A stretch of DNA of 64,000 nt from Deltaproteobacteria bacterium. GTDB lineage: Bacteria > Desulfobacterota > Desulfuromonadia > Desulfuromonadales > Geopsychrobacteraceae. Each line of letters opens with the position of its first letter. Position 1 is the first letter of the stretch. The translations under genes were made by a program, and so were the position numbers. Below, in pieces: positions 7,401-18,309 of this stretch. The stretch spans positions 1 to 64,000 of the forward strand of contig JAJRQI010000030.1 in the NCBI GenBank assembly GCA_024280335.1, in the 5' to 3' direction. Below the pieces are notes generated by a model. It saw only the letters and a list, made by a program, of their open reading frames with translations. It had not been told where the DNA came from and searched no databases.

Positions 7401-9572
7401 CTATTTTTCTTCCTTGAGCAAACTTTTTTTCAACAGATCAAGATCATTCACCGGTTTCTGACAGCTGAAATTTTCGCACAGGTAAGCCGTGGCCCGGCCA
7501 TTTTGCATCTCCATTCCGACCAGAAAAGGCGCCAGTTTGTCGATTGCCGTTGAGTCCTCACTCGACCGCAACAGCAGGCGGGTATCAGGCATAAAACTCC
7601 CCTGCACGATGCCGAGCATGGCGTCGGTGTCGACAGCATCCGAAGTTCCGACGATGACCAGCTCACGAGTCGGCTCCAGCAGCAGGCCGGCACCGAGCAG
7701 AAACTGGGTATAGCCAGCGGGATAGCGGGAGATTTCTGCGGCGACATGGCTCATCATTGCCTGCGCCTGTTGCTGCCATTACTTATCGCCGGTCAGCAGA
7801 AATAGCCGGGCGAAAACTTCTATCGCCACAGAGCCGGTGGATGGCAGGGCCCCGTCATAGAGCTCCCGGGTTCTCAGCGGCAGATCACTGCTCGCCTCGG
7901 TTTCGTACAGCTGCCCCTGAACCATAAAGCGCTCGAGAAGTTGCTCGGCCAGATCGACGGCCTGTTGCAGGCGTTGCGGCTGCAGGCCGGCCCGGTAAAG
8001 GTCGAGCAGACCTCTGGCTAAAAATGCATAGTCAGCAGCAAAAGCCGGGATCGCCGCCTGATTCTGCCGCCAGCGGCGCAGTAATCGGCCCTTGCTGTCG
8101 CGCAGCTGGCTGAGGATGAAATCGGCACTCTTTTCCGCCGCAGCCAGCAATTCCGGATCATCAAGATAGTTTGCGCCGATGGCCAGCGAGGAGATCATCA
8201 GACCATTCCAGGCGGTCAGGACCTTGTCATCCAGAAACGGATGGGGACGCGCCTCACGGGCCCGGAACAGTGTGCGGCGATCCTCTTCCAGCTCCCGGCG
8301 CAGTTGTCCCGGAGTCATCCGCAACTTTTCAGCCCAAACGCTCAGCGGTTGCCGCAGGTGAAGAATGTTTTCGGCGGCCGCTTCGCCGGGCACCTCTGCG
8401 GCAAAATTTCCATCCTTCTGCACCTCAAAAATTTCGGCAAAACGGCTGCCGCGCGGCTCGCCGAGCAGCTCCAGAATTTTCTGATATTGCCAGACATAAA
8501 AACGCCCTTCAACCCCTTCGGAATCAGCGTCCTCGGCGCTGTAAAAGCCTCCTTTTGGATCACGCATCCGACTGAGAACGTAACTGAAGACTTCCCGGGC
8601 GGTGTCGGCGTACTCCTGCTTGCCGGTCAGTTGATAGGCCTCCAGATAGACCCGGGCCAGGCCGGACTGATCGTAGAGCATCTTCTCAAAATGCGGTACC
8701 AGCCAGTCGGCATCGGTTGAATAGCGGTGAAAACCAAAGCCCAGCTGATCATAGATACCCCCTGCGCGCATCGCCTGCAGGGTTTGCTCAACCATCTGCA
8801 GCAGCTGTTTATCGCCGCTGCGATAGTAGCGCTGCAGCAAAAAGCTGAGGCTGTGCGGGCGCGGAAATTTCGGCGCCTTGCCGAAGCCCGCCCGCTTGCG
8901 GTCGAAACTCGCACGCATGCTGGTCACTGCTTGATCGAACAATTCAGGGCTGAAAGCGGCCTTGCCTGCCGGTCTGTTCTGCGTTTTCTGCCAACGGCTG
9001 ATCAGTTGCTGGCCATTCTGGATAAGCTGCTCCGGATTTTTCCGCCAGGCGGCGGCCGCCTGGGGAAGCAGTTCAAGCAGACCGGGGCGATCATAACGCC
9101 GTGTCTTGGGTAGGTAGGTGGCCGCGTAAACCGGGATTTTTTCCGGCGTCAGCAACAGCGTCATCGGCCAACCGCCGCTGCCGCTCATCTCGATTGTCAC
9201 GCGCATATAAAACTGATCGATGTCGGGCCGCTCTTCCCGATCGACCTTAATCGCAACGTAGTCCCGGTTCAGCAATGCGGCAACCTCTGCATCGGCGAAA
9301 CTCTCCTCCTCCATGACGTGGCACCAGTGGCAGGTGGAATAGCCGATCGAAAGAAAAATCAACTTCCCTTCCTTACGAGCTTTGGCGAAAGCCTCTTCCC
9401 CCCAGGGATACCAGTCGACCGGATTGTGCGAGTGCTGCAGCAGATAGGGACTTTGTTCATCAATCAGACGATTGGTTGTTTCTTTCATCGACCACCCCGG
9501 TATCGGCAGCGCCAGCTGCACACAGAGCAGCAGGCAGAAGAGCAGCAGGCAGAAAAATCGGATGATAGGCAT
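7401..9572 (-). pseudogene. DUF255/YyaL thioredoxin-domain protein interrupted by an in-frame TAA
   Basis: The 5' part (9572 down to 7779, 597 codons) encodes a secretion signal, then the thioredoxin-like domain [18 protein letters not shown] and the (alpha/alpha)6 domain of the YyaL/SSP411 family. A TAA at 7779-7781 stops it after LLTGDK. The same frame continues without a break as WQQQAQAMMSHVAAEI and runs to 7401, supplying the missing C-terminal domain. Together they give about 723 residues, near the normal size. One C-to-T change in a CAA codon would explain it. It could be a true nonsense mutation, a sequencing error or, less likely, readthrough. GGAGGT precedes the ATG at 9572. Confidence 0.75.
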
Positions 9573-9632
9573 AAGACCTCCAAAAAAAGCAGAGGACGTC
9601 CAATCATAACCGATGTGGTCAATAATTGCAGG

Positions 9633-10883
9633 CTATGCTTTACAGAAAAGACATTTCAGGTAGCGGCTTTCGGCAAAATCGAGCGGATGGTCCAGGGCGT
9701 GGCCGGTCTCTTCGATCTGTTGCAACGGCCGACCGACTCCGGCGGCCGCGTCACACACCGTCCGGCGGAAGGCCTCGGGACTGACCGGATTCGAACAGGA
9801 GGCGAGAACGATATCCCCGCCGGGTTCGAGCAGTTTGACGCCTAACCGGGCAAGCCGACCGTAAGCATTCAACGCCTCTTTAACCTGCGAGCGGCGCACG
9901 GCGAAAGCGGGCGGGTCGATAATCACCAGCTGATACCTTTCCCCCTGTTTGACCAGCTCTGCCAGCGCCTTGAAAGCGTCACCCTCAATCGTCAGATGGC
10001 GCGCTTTGGCGACTGCGGGAATATCGGCATTCAGGGCAAAGTTGCGCACCGAGGACTCAAGTGCCGGGCCGCTCTGGTCAAGGCTGGTCACCTCTGTGGC
10101 ACCACCGCGAGCGGCGGCGAGGGAAAAACCGCCGTTGTAGGAAAAGACGTTGAGCACTCGCCGCCCCTTGGCGAGCCGCTCCACCCGGGCGCGATTGTCG
10201 CGCTGGTCGAGAAAGAAACCGGTCTTCTGTCCGCGCAGCGGGTCGACCTCGAAAATCAGTCCGTTTTCGCGGCAGGTCAGGGTTGCGCGGATCGGCGCGC
10301 CGTAGATGATCTGGCCGTCTTCGAGGCCGCGCAGCTGGTCGGGATGTTGCTTCATCCCCCGGCTTAGCCGCAGGACGATACGGGCGAGCGGTTGCTGCTC
10401 CAGCAGGCACTCAAGACAGTCGGAGAGGTGGGGAAGCCAGGCACAGCTGTAGAGCTTGACCACCGCCGTTTCGGCGTAACGATCGATGACCAGCCCCGGC
10501 AGCCCGTCGCTCTCGCCGTGAATCATCCGGTAGCCGTCGGTCTGCGTCTGCAGCAGCGAGCGGCGGCGCAAAAGCGCCTTGCGGATCCGCTCGGCAAAGA
10601 AGCTGCGGTCGATCGGTCCGGGCTTGCTGGCGCGCAAGGCACGCATGCGAATCGGCGAGAGGGGATCGTAAAGGCCGACAGCAACGAAACGTTTTTTGGC
10701 GTCGAAGACCACCGCCAGATCGCCCGGCTGACCCCGGTGGCTCTCCTGCTTGATCCGTTCCGCATAGAGCCAGGGATGGCCGCGATGCAAACTGGCCACG
10801 GCGGAGTTGCTCACCTGCAGTTTCACCGGTTTGCCGGCGCAACGCGGCCATTCGGCCAACAAAGGATGAAGACGGTCGGGCAT
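9633..10883 (-). CDS. rlmI: 23S rRNA (cytosine) methyltransferase RlmI-like
   Basis: The 416-residue protein has an N-terminal PUA-like domain (SLHRGHPWLYAERI), a central EEHxx-type region and a Rossmann SAM-dependent methyltransferase domain with VLNVFSYNGGFSLAAARGGA as motif I and IIDPPAFA as the DPP(A/F) catalytic loop. RlmI makes 5-methylcytosine at position 1962 of 23S rRNA in E. coli. The same target here is inferred. The gene starts 2 bp after the stop of the diguanylate cyclase gene, so the pair is probably transcribed together. Confidence 0.85.
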   Translation of the reverse strand: MPDRLHPLLAEWPRCAGKPVKLQVSNSAVASLHRGHPWLYAERIKQESHRGQPGDLAVVFDAKKRFVAVGLYDPLSPIRMRALRASKPGPIDRSFFAERIRKALLRRRSLLQTQTDGYRMIHGESDGLPGLVIDRYAETAVVKLYSCAWLPHLSDCLECLLEQQPLARIVLRLSRGMKQHPDQLRGLEDGQIIYGAPIRATLTCRENGLIFEVDPLRGQKTGFFLDQRDNRARVERLAKGRRVLNVFSYNGGFSLAAARGGATEVTSLDQSGPALESSVRNFALNADIPAVAKARHLTIEGDAFKALAELVKQGERYQLVIIDPPAFAVRRSQVKEALNAYGRLARLGVKLLEPGGDIVLASCSNPVSPEAFRRTVCDAAAGVGRPLQQIEETGHALDHPLDFAESRYLKCLFCKA

Positions 10884-10885
10884 AG

Positions 10886-12127
10886 CTACAACATCTCGTT
10901 GATCCGGTTACGGCCGCCATCCTTGGCCTGGTAGAGGGCAATATCAGCCCGCTTGAGGATCGCTTCACTGCTGTCCTCGCCTTCTCTCAGGGCGGTCAAT
11001 CCACCACTCAAGGTGACCTGAATCGACTGTTTGCCGGTATCGATCGGCACCTGCAGGTCGGCACAGGCTTGCCGGAGTCGTTCGGCACAGCCCCGCGCAT
11101 CAGCCAACCCCTGTCCAGGAAAAATCACCACAAACTCCTCGCCGCCATAACGGAACAGAATATCGTAGCGACGCAACTCTTTCTGCAATTCGGCCGTCAG
11201 CCCGATCAGCACCTGGTCCCCGGCCGCATGACCGTAGCTGTCGTTGATCTGCTTGAAATAATCGATATCGATCAACAGGCAGCAGAGCGGGTGCCCCAGC
11301 CGCTGTGCCTTGCTGAGCTCTATCGTCAGCAGTTCCATGCCATGGCGACGGTTGTAAATCCCGGTCAAACCATCAGAAACCGCCAGTTTTTCCACTGTCG
11401 CCCGCGCCTGATTCAGCAAGCGGACCATGCGCACGATCAGCAGATAGATGGTCACCACCAGCGCCAGAGTAACAACGATGCCATACAGCCCGATCGCCAG
11501 CATATTCCGCTGCAACTGTTGCTGCAGTTCCTGAATCGGGATCGAGACACTGATCCCCCCTCGGATATCCCCGACCTGATAGCCCTGTTGGCGATGACAA
11601 TCAAGGCAGTCTGAGGTCGTCACCAGTGGCGCCATGTAGCGAAGAACCGGCCTGCCATCGCGCTCTACCAATTGAGAAACTTCCTGCTTCCCGTTCTCAA
11701 ACGCCTGCAATGCAGCCGTTTCAAAAGGGTCGGCCCGATTGTCCGGGTTCAGAGGCTTGAGGCTGGTAATATGGAAACGCATTCCATCCTTCTGCGCCGC
11801 CAGCTCGGAAATCTCCCGGGTCATCAGTGCCGGATTTTTTTTAGTATAAACCTGCCCATCACGGGTCACGATATCGGGATTCTCCAGATAGGGGTTCGAC
11901 TCCATCCCTTTGGTCTTGCGCACATAAACCCCGCCTTGTTGGGCATTCCAAGAGCGGGTCAGAACGATATTTTGGAAATGGCTGCGGGCCTGGGAGAGGA
12001 TAGTTTCATGCAGCAAAGTCCGGGTGCGTATCGCCAATCCAAGAAAGATCCCTCCAAGGAAAATCAGGAGAACCAGGATAATAATAACCAGGGAAAAACG
12101 GATATTGTTAGGTTGAGCAGAGGTCAT
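10886..12127 (-). CDS. Membrane diguanylate cyclase with c-type-heme DUF3365 sensor domain
   Basis: This protein of about 413 residues has a first membrane helix (10-33), a periplasmic DUF3365/Tll0287-like domain ending in a CLDCH heme-binding motif (Cys174, Cys177, His178), a second helix near 205-235 and a GGDEF domain. The active-site signature is GGEEF (328-332), with an intact inhibitory RxxD site five residues before it. It should make c-di-GMP in response to a redox, gas or ligand signal at the heme. An ATG at 12127 is used. A TTG at 12190 would add 21 residues without a clear ribosome binding site. Confidence 0.85.
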   Translation of the reverse strand: MTSAQPNNIRFSLVIIILVLLIFLGGIFLGLAIRTRTLLHETILSQARSHFQNIVLTRSWNAQQGGVYVRKTKGMESNPYLENPDIVTRDGQVYTKKNPALMTREISELAAQKDGMRFHITSLKPLNPDNRADPFETAALQAFENGKQEVSQLVERDGRPVLRYMAPLVTTSDCLDCHRQQGYQVGDIRGGISVSIPIQELQQQLQRNMLAIGLYGIVVTLALVVTIYLLIVRMVRLLNQARATVEKLAVSDGLTGIYNRRHGMELLTIELSKAQRLGHPLCCLLIDIDYFKQINDSYGHAAGDQVLIGLTAELQKELRRYDILFRYGGEEFVVIFPGQGLADARGCAERLRQACADLQVPIDTGKQSIQVTLSGGLTALREGEDSSEAILKRADIALYQAKDGGRNRINEML

Positions 12128-12421
12128 GCCGTACTCACAGCGAGAGGAATAGGATTCGGGAAGTATACCCAGTCGGTCAGACTGCGTCAAAAACCGTCTT
12201 GACGATGACCTCAGGAAATCGTCACTGTCTCATATGAAACCTGTTCCTGTCTGGTAAAAACGATCTGCGGTGATTTTTGCTACACTCCAGAGACACAGAA
12301 GGTTTTAGTTTTCCTCCGGGTTCTCCAGTGATAGAATAAATTGTTGGGGGCAGCATTTCAATCGGCACTTCTCCCTGTCGCCACACAGAACCAGACCTCA
12401 ATTTAACCGCGGAGTGTCACC

Positions 12422-13516
12422 ATGAAATCGATCCTGCTGCTGATTCTGCTGCCGGTTCTGATCTCCTGCAGCGATCCGGAACCGATCCTTATCGGCTTCG
12501 TCGGAGGTTTGTCGGGCCGGGTTGCCGACCTCGGCATTGCCGGACGCAACGGGGTAATTCTGGCCACCGAACAGCTCAACCACAGCGGCGGCATCAAGGG
12601 CCGGCGCATCGATCTGTTGATCCGCGATGATCAGCAGAATCCGGCCGTCGCCCAAGCGGTGGTCAGCGAACTGCTGGAGGCCGGAGTGATTGCCATCGTC
12701 GGCCACATGACCAGTTCGATGTCGGTCAGCACCCTGCCGTTGATGAATCAGGCCAAAACCGTCATGCTCTCGCCAACGACCACCACCACTGAATTGAGTG
12801 GTATCGACGATTACTTCTTCCGCACCCTGGCCGCCACCGACCTGAACGCCGCTGTGGTTGCCGACTACCTGACTGAAACCGGCATCAAAACGGTTGCCGC
12901 CATCTATGACCAGCGCAACCTCTCCTACACCGGCAGCTGGCTGCGGGACTTCAGCCGCGCCTTTGAACGGCAGGGCGGTCAAGTCATCGCCAGGATCGGT
13001 TTTGAATCGGGCAGTGAAATCCGCTTCAGCAAGCTGGCTGAACAGATCATCAACAGCGAAGCGGAAGCCATTCTTTCAGTCGCCAATGCGCTGGATACCG
13101 CTTTTTTTGCCCAGCAACTGCGCATAAAAGATTCACAGTTACCACTGGTCGGTTGCGAATGGGCGGCGACCGAAAAGGTCATCGCCCTAGGCGGCGCGGC
13201 AGTTGAGGGGATGATCATCGATCATTTTATGGATCGCGACGACCAGCGCCCCGCATACTTGAATTTTCGCAGCAACTACCGCACACGCTTTGCCGAGGAA
13301 CCAGGTTTTGCGGCACTTGCCGCCTACGAAGCAGCCAACGCCCTGTTCACTGCGCTGGGTCAATCGACCGACCCGGCAAAGCTGAAACAGACCCTGCTCA
13401 AGATCGGAACCTTCTCCGGCGTACAGGGAGATTTCCAACTCGACGCGTTCGGCGACTCGAACCGACCGACGTTTCTGGCCAGAATAGAGAATGGAAAATT
13501 CAAGCGGATTAAATAA
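12422..13516 (+). CDS. Periplasmic solute-binding lipoprotein, branched-chain amino acid ABC (LivJ) type
   Basis: The 364-residue protein begins with a lipoprotein signal (LLPVLISC, Cys16 as lipidation site) followed by the type I periplasmic binding fold: IGFVGGLSG, GGIKGRRIDLLIRDDQQNP and the VGHMTSS loop. No transport permease or ATPase gene is adjacent. Instead its 3' end overlaps the start of a histidine kinase gene by 26 bp. It therefore more likely presents a ligand to the sensor than feeds a transporter. GGAGTG precedes the ATG. Confidence 0.85.
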   Translation: MKSILLLILLPVLISCSDPEPILIGFVGGLSGRVADLGIAGRNGVILATEQLNHSGGIKGRRIDLLIRDDQQNPAVAQAVVSELLEAGVIAIVGHMTSSMSVSTLPLMNQAKTVMLSPTTTTTELSGIDDYFFRTLAATDLNAAVVADYLTETGIKTVAAIYDQRNLSYTGSWLRDFSRAFERQGGQVIARIGFESGSEIRFSKLAEQIINSEAEAILSVANALDTAFFAQQLRIKDSQLPLVGCEWAATEKVIALGGAAVEGMIIDHFMDRDDQRPAYLNFRSNYRTRFAEEPGFAALAAYEAANALFTALGQSTDPAKLKQTLLKIGTFSGVQGDFQLDAFGDSNRPTFLARIENGKFKRIK

Positions 13517-15779
13517 GTTGCGCGCAAAAGGTTCACTGCGACGCTCGATGCTGGTGAGCCTGATGGCCACCGCGCTGATCCCGCTGTTGCTGCTGGCCAC
13601 GGCGGTGCTCTACTATCTGACCGAACGCGCCGCCGATGATGTCAGCAGCAGAAATCAGCTGCTCGGCCGCGCCATCAACGGCCAGGTTGAGCTCTTCCTG
13701 CGCGGACCGGAAACCAGCCTGATCAACCTGCGTAACTTGTATCAGTCCCACCGGGGCACTCTGGGCCATTCGTTTCAAGAAATCCTCGACGCCATGGCTG
13801 AAAGCTCCAGACTGATCGAATCGATCTTTATTCTCGACCAAAACGGAGTTGTCACAGACGTTGGACTGCCCTACAAGAGCAGCAACCTGCACAACGAGTT
13901 CATGCAGTTAACCCTTGGCCACCTCAGTTTTATCAAACAGGCCCGCCGGCAGCAAGAACCGGTCTGGTCAGACACCTTTTTATCGATCATCACCGGTAGA
14001 ACCTCGCTGGCGCTGGCCATTCCGATCGACGACAAAATCATCATCGGCAATATCAGTATCAGCCTGATCAACCGTTTCCTGAAAGAGCTCCACCAGAACA
14101 AACAGGTCGAATCGACCATTATCGACCGGCACGGCGAAATCATCGCCTGCTCACGACAGAACCATGATCTCTGCCCGACCAACCTGTGGAACCTGTCCCT
14201 GCTCCAGGTTGCAACCGTAAATGGAACCGCAACGGCAACCTACCAGTACCGGGGCGAAACCTTTCTCGGCAGTGTCACTCGAATCGACGGCCCCAACTGG
14301 TTCACCCTGGTTGCCCAGTCCAGCGCTGACGCTTACCAGCCGGTGCAGCGCACCAGTCTCCTGTTTCTGAGTGCCTTTCTGATCACTTTTGCGGTGGTCC
14401 TGCTGGTCGCATTATTAACCTCGAAAAGAATTACTGCCCCGTTGCGTCGTTTTGCTCATCAGGCCAGAGCTCTAGCCGACGGTGATTACGACCTGCAACA
14501 GCTGACCCCCGGATACACGGAGATTGCGCTGCTGGCGGACGATTTTCAGCACATGGTCGACCGGATTTCCGAGCGTGAAACGGCCCTGAAGAAAAGCGAG
14601 GAAGCTTATCGGACCCTGGCGGAAAACCTGCCGGCAATCGCCTATCGGCTGCAGATTGGTGACCGCAACCACTTGCAGTTCATGAACACTGAACACCATA
14701 AAATGACCGGCTTTGCTGACGATGACTTCAAAGATACGATCGACGGTTGCCCCCTTGAAGAGCGTATCCACCCCGATGATCGCCTTCGCTTTGTCACAAT
14801 TCTCCAGCAGGCGATCAGCGACCGGAGCCCCTTTTCCCAGGAATACCGCTTTAAACATGCCGATGGCGAATACCGCATATTTCATGAAAAAGGCAGTCCG
14901 GTCTACGCTGCAGAAGGCAGAACCAGCCATATCGACGGAGTGATTTTCGATGTCACCGAGCGTAAACAGGCCGAAGAGATCATCCTGCAAACTGAGAAAA
15001 TGCTCACCGTCGGTGGACTGGCTGCCGGCATGGCCCACGAAATCAACAACCCGCTGGCTGGCATCCTGCAAAACAGTCAACTGATCAGCCTGCGCCTGAC
15101 GACTGCAAACAGCAAAAACCTTGAGGTCGCACAGGAGCTGGGAACAGACCTGGAGCAACTGCAGAAGTATCTGAAAAAACGGCGTATCCCGCAGATGCTC
15201 GATGCGATCAGGGATTCGGGTCAGCGGGCCGCCAAGATCGTCGAGAATATTCTCGATTTCAGTCGCAAAAGTCGAACAGATTTCACCCCGCAAGCCATTC
15301 CGGAACTGATCGAAAAAGCCCTTGAACTGGCGCGTAGCGATTATGACCTACAGAAGGATTTTGACTTCCGCAGCATCGAGATCGATTGTCAGCATGCCGA
15401 GGGTCTGCCAAAAATCGACTGCGACCCCGGGCAAATCCAGCAGGTCCTGTTGAACCTGTTCAAAAACGGCGCTCAGGCGATGAATGAACAGAACAACGCA
15501 GCTCCCAGTTTTCAGCTCCGCACCTATTGCCAGCAACAGGCGGTCTGCATCGAGGTTGAGGACAACGGTCCGGGAATGCCCGAATCGGTGCAGAAAAGAA
15601 TCTTCGAGCCATTTTTCACCACCAAGGCGGTCGGCAAGGGGACCGGCCTCGGCCTTTCGATCTGCTATTTCATCATCACCGAAAAACATCATGGCCAGAT
15701 GGAGGTCTCATCAACCCCCGGTAAGGGAACCCGGTTCAAGATCTTCCTGCCTCTGACCGCTGCTGCCGATCAGCAATGA
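13491..15779 (+). CDS. Membrane sensor histidine kinase (Cache-HAMP-PAS-HisKA-HATPase)
   Basis: The 762-residue kinase has a membrane helix near 20-42, a large periplasmic sensory region of Cache type, a second helix near 290-315, HAMP, a PAS domain (about 371-490, ending VTERKQAEE), a HisKA box [11 protein letters not shown] with His516 and an HATPase domain with [16 protein letters not shown] and GTGLGLS. It overlaps the solute-binding lipoprotein gene, suggesting the two form one sensing unit. No response regulator gene adjoins it, so the partner must be elsewhere. Confidence 0.9.
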   Translation: MENSSGLNKLRAKGSLRRSMLVSLMATALIPLLLLATAVLYYLTERAADDVSSRNQLLGRAINGQVELFLRGPETSLINLRNLYQSHRGTLGHSFQEILDAMAESSRLIESIFILDQNGVVTDVGLPYKSSNLHNEFMQLTLGHLSFIKQARRQQEPVWSDTFLSIITGRTSLALAIPIDDKIIIGNISISLINRFLKELHQNKQVESTIIDRHGEIIACSRQNHDLCPTNLWNLSLLQVATVNGTATATYQYRGETFLGSVTRIDGPNWFTLVAQSSADAYQPVQRTSLLFLSAFLITFAVVLLVALLTSKRITAPLRRFAHQARALADGDYDLQQLTPGYTEIALLADDFQHMVDRISERETALKKSEEAYRTLAENLPAIAYRLQIGDRNHLQFMNTEHHKMTGFADDDFKDTIDGCPLEERIHPDDRLRFVTILQQAISDRSPFSQEYRFKHADGEYRIFHEKGSPVYAAEGRTSHIDGVIFDVTERKQAEEIILQTEKMLTVGGLAAGMAHEINNPLAGILQNSQLISLRLTTANSKNLEVAQELGTDLEQLQKYLKKRRIPQMLDAIRDSGQRAAKIVENILDFSRKSRTDFTPQAIPELIEKALELARSDYDLQKDFDFRSIEIDCQHAEGLPKIDCDPGQIQQVLLNLFKNGAQAMNEQNNAAPSFQLRTYCQQQAVCIEVEDNGPGMPESVQKRIFEPFFTTKAVGKGTGLGLSICYFIITEKHHGQMEVSSTPGKGTRFKIFLPLTAAADQQ

Positions 15780-15816
15780 GCGGCTGCTTTTCTTTTCCTG
15801 TCAGCAGGATAGCGCC

Positions 15817-16236
15817 ATGAACGAACTGCAGATAACCGGGCATATCAGCATCCCGCTGAGCGAGATCGAGCTGACCGCCATCCGCGCCCAGGGTGCCGGC
15901 GGACAGAATGTCAACAAGGTGGCAACCGGCATCCATCTGCGCTTTTCGATCAGCGCTTCATCCCTGCCGGAGCGGGTCAAAACCGGTTTGCTGAGCTTGC
16001 CTGACCAGCGCATCAACAAAGAGGGGGTCATCATTATCAAATCGACCCAGTCGCGCAGTCAGGAGCAGAACCGCCAGAGCGCCTTGCAACTGCTGCAAGC
16101 GCTGGTCAAATCCTCTATGCAGAGGGTTAAACCGCGCAAAAAGACCAAACCGACCCGCAGCAGCAACAAAAAAAGGTTGGAGAAAAAGACCCAGCGCAGC
16201 CAGACGAAAACCCTTCGACAAAGAATTCCCGAATAG
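15817..16236 (+). CDS. arfB: Peptidyl-tRNA hydrolase ArfB (ribosome rescue)
   Basis: The 139-residue protein carries the release-factor catalytic GGQ motif (28-30, in RAQGAGGQNVNK) and a basic C-terminal tail rich in lysine and arginine, which in ArfB (YaeJ) enters the empty mRNA channel of stalled ribosomes. It hydrolyses peptidyl-tRNA on non-stop complexes without codon recognition. Length and architecture match the family. AGGATAG precedes the ATG. Confidence 0.9.
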   Translation: MNELQITGHISIPLSEIELTAIRAQGAGGQNVNKVATGIHLRFSISASSLPERVKTGLLSLPDQRINKEGVIIIKSTQSRSQEQNRQSALQLLQALVKSSMQRVKPRKKTKPTRSSNKKRLEKKTQRSQTKTLRQRIPE

Positions 16237-16317
16237 CCCATCCCAACTTGGTCCTTGCTGCGAGTTTTAGAATCGGGTAGATTATTAAAGTTCTCTACTT
16301 TTCAAACAAAGAATCTT

Positions 16318-18309
16318 ATGAGCCAGACAACCTACCTGATCGTTGAGCAACAGCTAAAACCGGCCGACAGCCTGCCTGAATTGCTCAAGCAGCTCTCGGC
16401 AAAGCATCAGCTTGACATCTACCAGTGCCGGCAACGACTGATCGGCCGGGGTCGCTCTCTGCTGGCCAAGGGGGCGCGGGAAAACCTGGAAAAAATTTCT
16501 CCGCTGTTGCGCAAAGCAAAAGTTTGCCACTGGCTGGTTGAACCGGGCAAGCCGCAATACCTGCCGTCACGGATTCTCAGTCTGCAGATCGACGACGACA
16601 AAATCACCTTTATCTGCCAGAAAAAAATCGTAATTTTCCCCAAAGGAGCAACCATCCTGGCGGTTTTCGCCGAAATGTCAGGCGAGTTAGCGAAGAAAAG
16701 TATCACGCATCTTTTGTCCAGCCATGCCTATCGTGGCCGCGACGATGTCCGCCATCTGCAGGAAGAGAAAATCCGCAAGATCATCCTGCAAGGCAAACCG
16801 GTCCTCGACCTCTACCTGCTTGACGAGAAAAAACGGATCAGCGCAGCGGTGCGGATCTTTCCGGGCAAGTTCAATCCGCAAGGGCTCGGCGAACGAGCGA
16901 CCCTCAGCAGCCGACAGAACCTGAGCACTCTTCTGAATCTTGCCGAAGAGTACGCCGGGCGCTTTATCCTGCAGACCGACTTCGGCCTGGTCAATTTTCC
17001 CGGCTGCACGCTGCAGCGGGAAACCCCCGAGGAGCCGGAAGCCGAGCGCAAGAACCTGATCAGCCTGGCGCGCTACGGTTGGCTGCTGGCAGATCTGGAG
17101 CGGGTCGGCACGAGCAAGCCACCGGTAACAGATGAAGCGGCGCAACGGACCGGAGCCGTAAGCGCAACGCTTTTACAGCAAAACCCGGGTCTGATGGTCG
17201 ATGACTCCGCGCAAGTGGTGCTGCCGACGGCCAAGCAGCTTGCCGCCGAAATCAATGCCGCCGACTCTGAACTCCAATCCGCTAAAACAGCAGAACCGAC
17301 CGTTGCCGATCCCGGTCTGCCCCCTCCGCCAGCGGCGATCTCCGGCGGCCAGTGGAAAGATCCGCGCTTCTGGCTCGGCAGCGCCGGAGCGGTGGTCGTG
17401 ATTGCCTTCATCCTGCTTGCCGAGTTCAGCGACGGCCGCCTGCTGCGCAGCATCGCCGAGCAGGGGTTCGCTTCGGGAGCGATCCCCTTTGCCGGCGCCG
17501 GGCTGATGTTCTGGGGCGGCTTCTATTTTCTCCGCCTGAAACGGCAGATCGAGAACACCCCGACCAGCCGGGTCCGCTCCGTCGCCATGGGGATGGTCGA
17601 AGTCAAGGGGCAGGCAATCCGTCGCTACGCGCTGCTTTCACCGATGTCGCATACACCATGCGTGTTTTACCGACTGACCCGATACCGCCGCGACCGGAAC
17701 GACCAGTGGCGGATCAGCAGCGTCAGCAGTAGCGATAATGTGCCTTTTCTGCTGGCGGACGAAACCGGCCGGGTTGAGGTCGATCCCACCGGTTGCCGGG
17801 TCACCGCCGGAACCAGACAGGAAGGGTTTCCGGGACAGGTCGGCCTGACCCGCTTCAATAATGACAGCGATGAAAAATGGCGCGAAGAGATCATCATTGA
17901 AGGCACCCTGCTCTACGTCCTCGGCTTTGCCCGGGTGAAACGCACGACCGGGCCGAACCTCAATGAGCGAAAAATTGTCGCGCTGCGCGAGCTGAAACGA
18001 AACCCACAAAATCTGCAGCAATTCGATACCGATGGTGATGGGAAAATCAGTGCAGAGGAGTGGGACGCGGCGCGTGAAGCGGTTGCTGAAAAGGTGCTGC
18101 ACGAATCGCTCAAAGAGCAACAGAAACGCAAAAAACAGGAAGAGCATGTGCTGATCGGCAAAAAAAAGGGCCGGCCGTTAGTGATCGCCGAAACCCATTC
18201 GGAGGACCACTTGACCCGGCGCTTAACGCTGTACACGCTGCCGCTGTTCATCGGCGCCGCGGCGACAACTGCCGGGAGCATCTATTTGCTACTCAACTAT
18301 CTGAATTGA
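16318..18309 (+). CDS. GIDE-domain membrane protein with EF-hand and unknown N-terminal domain
   Basis: The 663-residue protein has an unassigned N-terminal half (to about residue 290), a linker, two membrane helices near 353-372 and 385-407, a GIDE-type domain (about 410-560, containing SPMSHTPCVFYRLTRYRRDR), a canonical EF-hand loop DTDGDGKISAEE (570-581), a charged helix and a last membrane helix at about 638-660. The GIDE fold is named after a eukaryotic E3 ligase, but no RING is present here. A LemA gene follows, the usual bacterial partner. The ATG at 16318 is chosen over an upstream start at 16255. Function unknown; Ca2+ binding is predicted from the loop. Confidence 0.7.
   Translation: MSQTTYLIVEQQLKPADSLPELLKQLSAKHQLDIYQCRQRLIGRGRSLLAKGARENLEKISPLLRKAKVCHWLVEPGKPQYLPSRILSLQIDDDKITFICQKKIVIFPKGATILAVFAEMSGELAKKSITHLLSSHAYRGRDDVRHLQEEKIRKIILQGKPVLDLYLLDEKKRISAAVRIFPGKFNPQGLGERATLSSRQNLSTLLNLAEEYAGRFILQTDFGLVNFPGCTLQRETPEEPEAERKNLISLARYGWLLADLERVGTSKPPVTDEAAQRTGAVSATLLQQNPGLMVDDSAQVVLPTAKQLAAEINAADSELQSAKTAEPTVADPGLPPPPAAISGGQWKDPRFWLGSAGAVVVIAFILLAEFSDGRLLRSIAEQGFASGAIPFAGAGLMFWGGFYFLRLKRQIENTPTSRVRSVAMGMVEVKGQAIRRYALLSPMSHTPCVFYRLTRYRRDRNDQWRISSVSSSDNVPFLLADETGRVEVDPTGCRVTAGTRQEGFPGQVGLTRFNNDSDEKWREEIIIEGTLLYVLGFARVKRTTGPNLNERKIVALRELKRNPQNLQQFDTDGDGKISAEEWDAAREAVAEKVLHESLKEQQKRKKQEEHVLIGKKKGRPLVIAETHSEDHLTRRLTLYTLPLFIGAAATTAGSIYLLLNYLN

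Noticed and set aside
14472-15293. Minus-strand 273-codon frame within the histidine kinase gene
   Set aside because: It overlaps the PAS and HisKA coding region, which has clear conserved motifs on the other strand.
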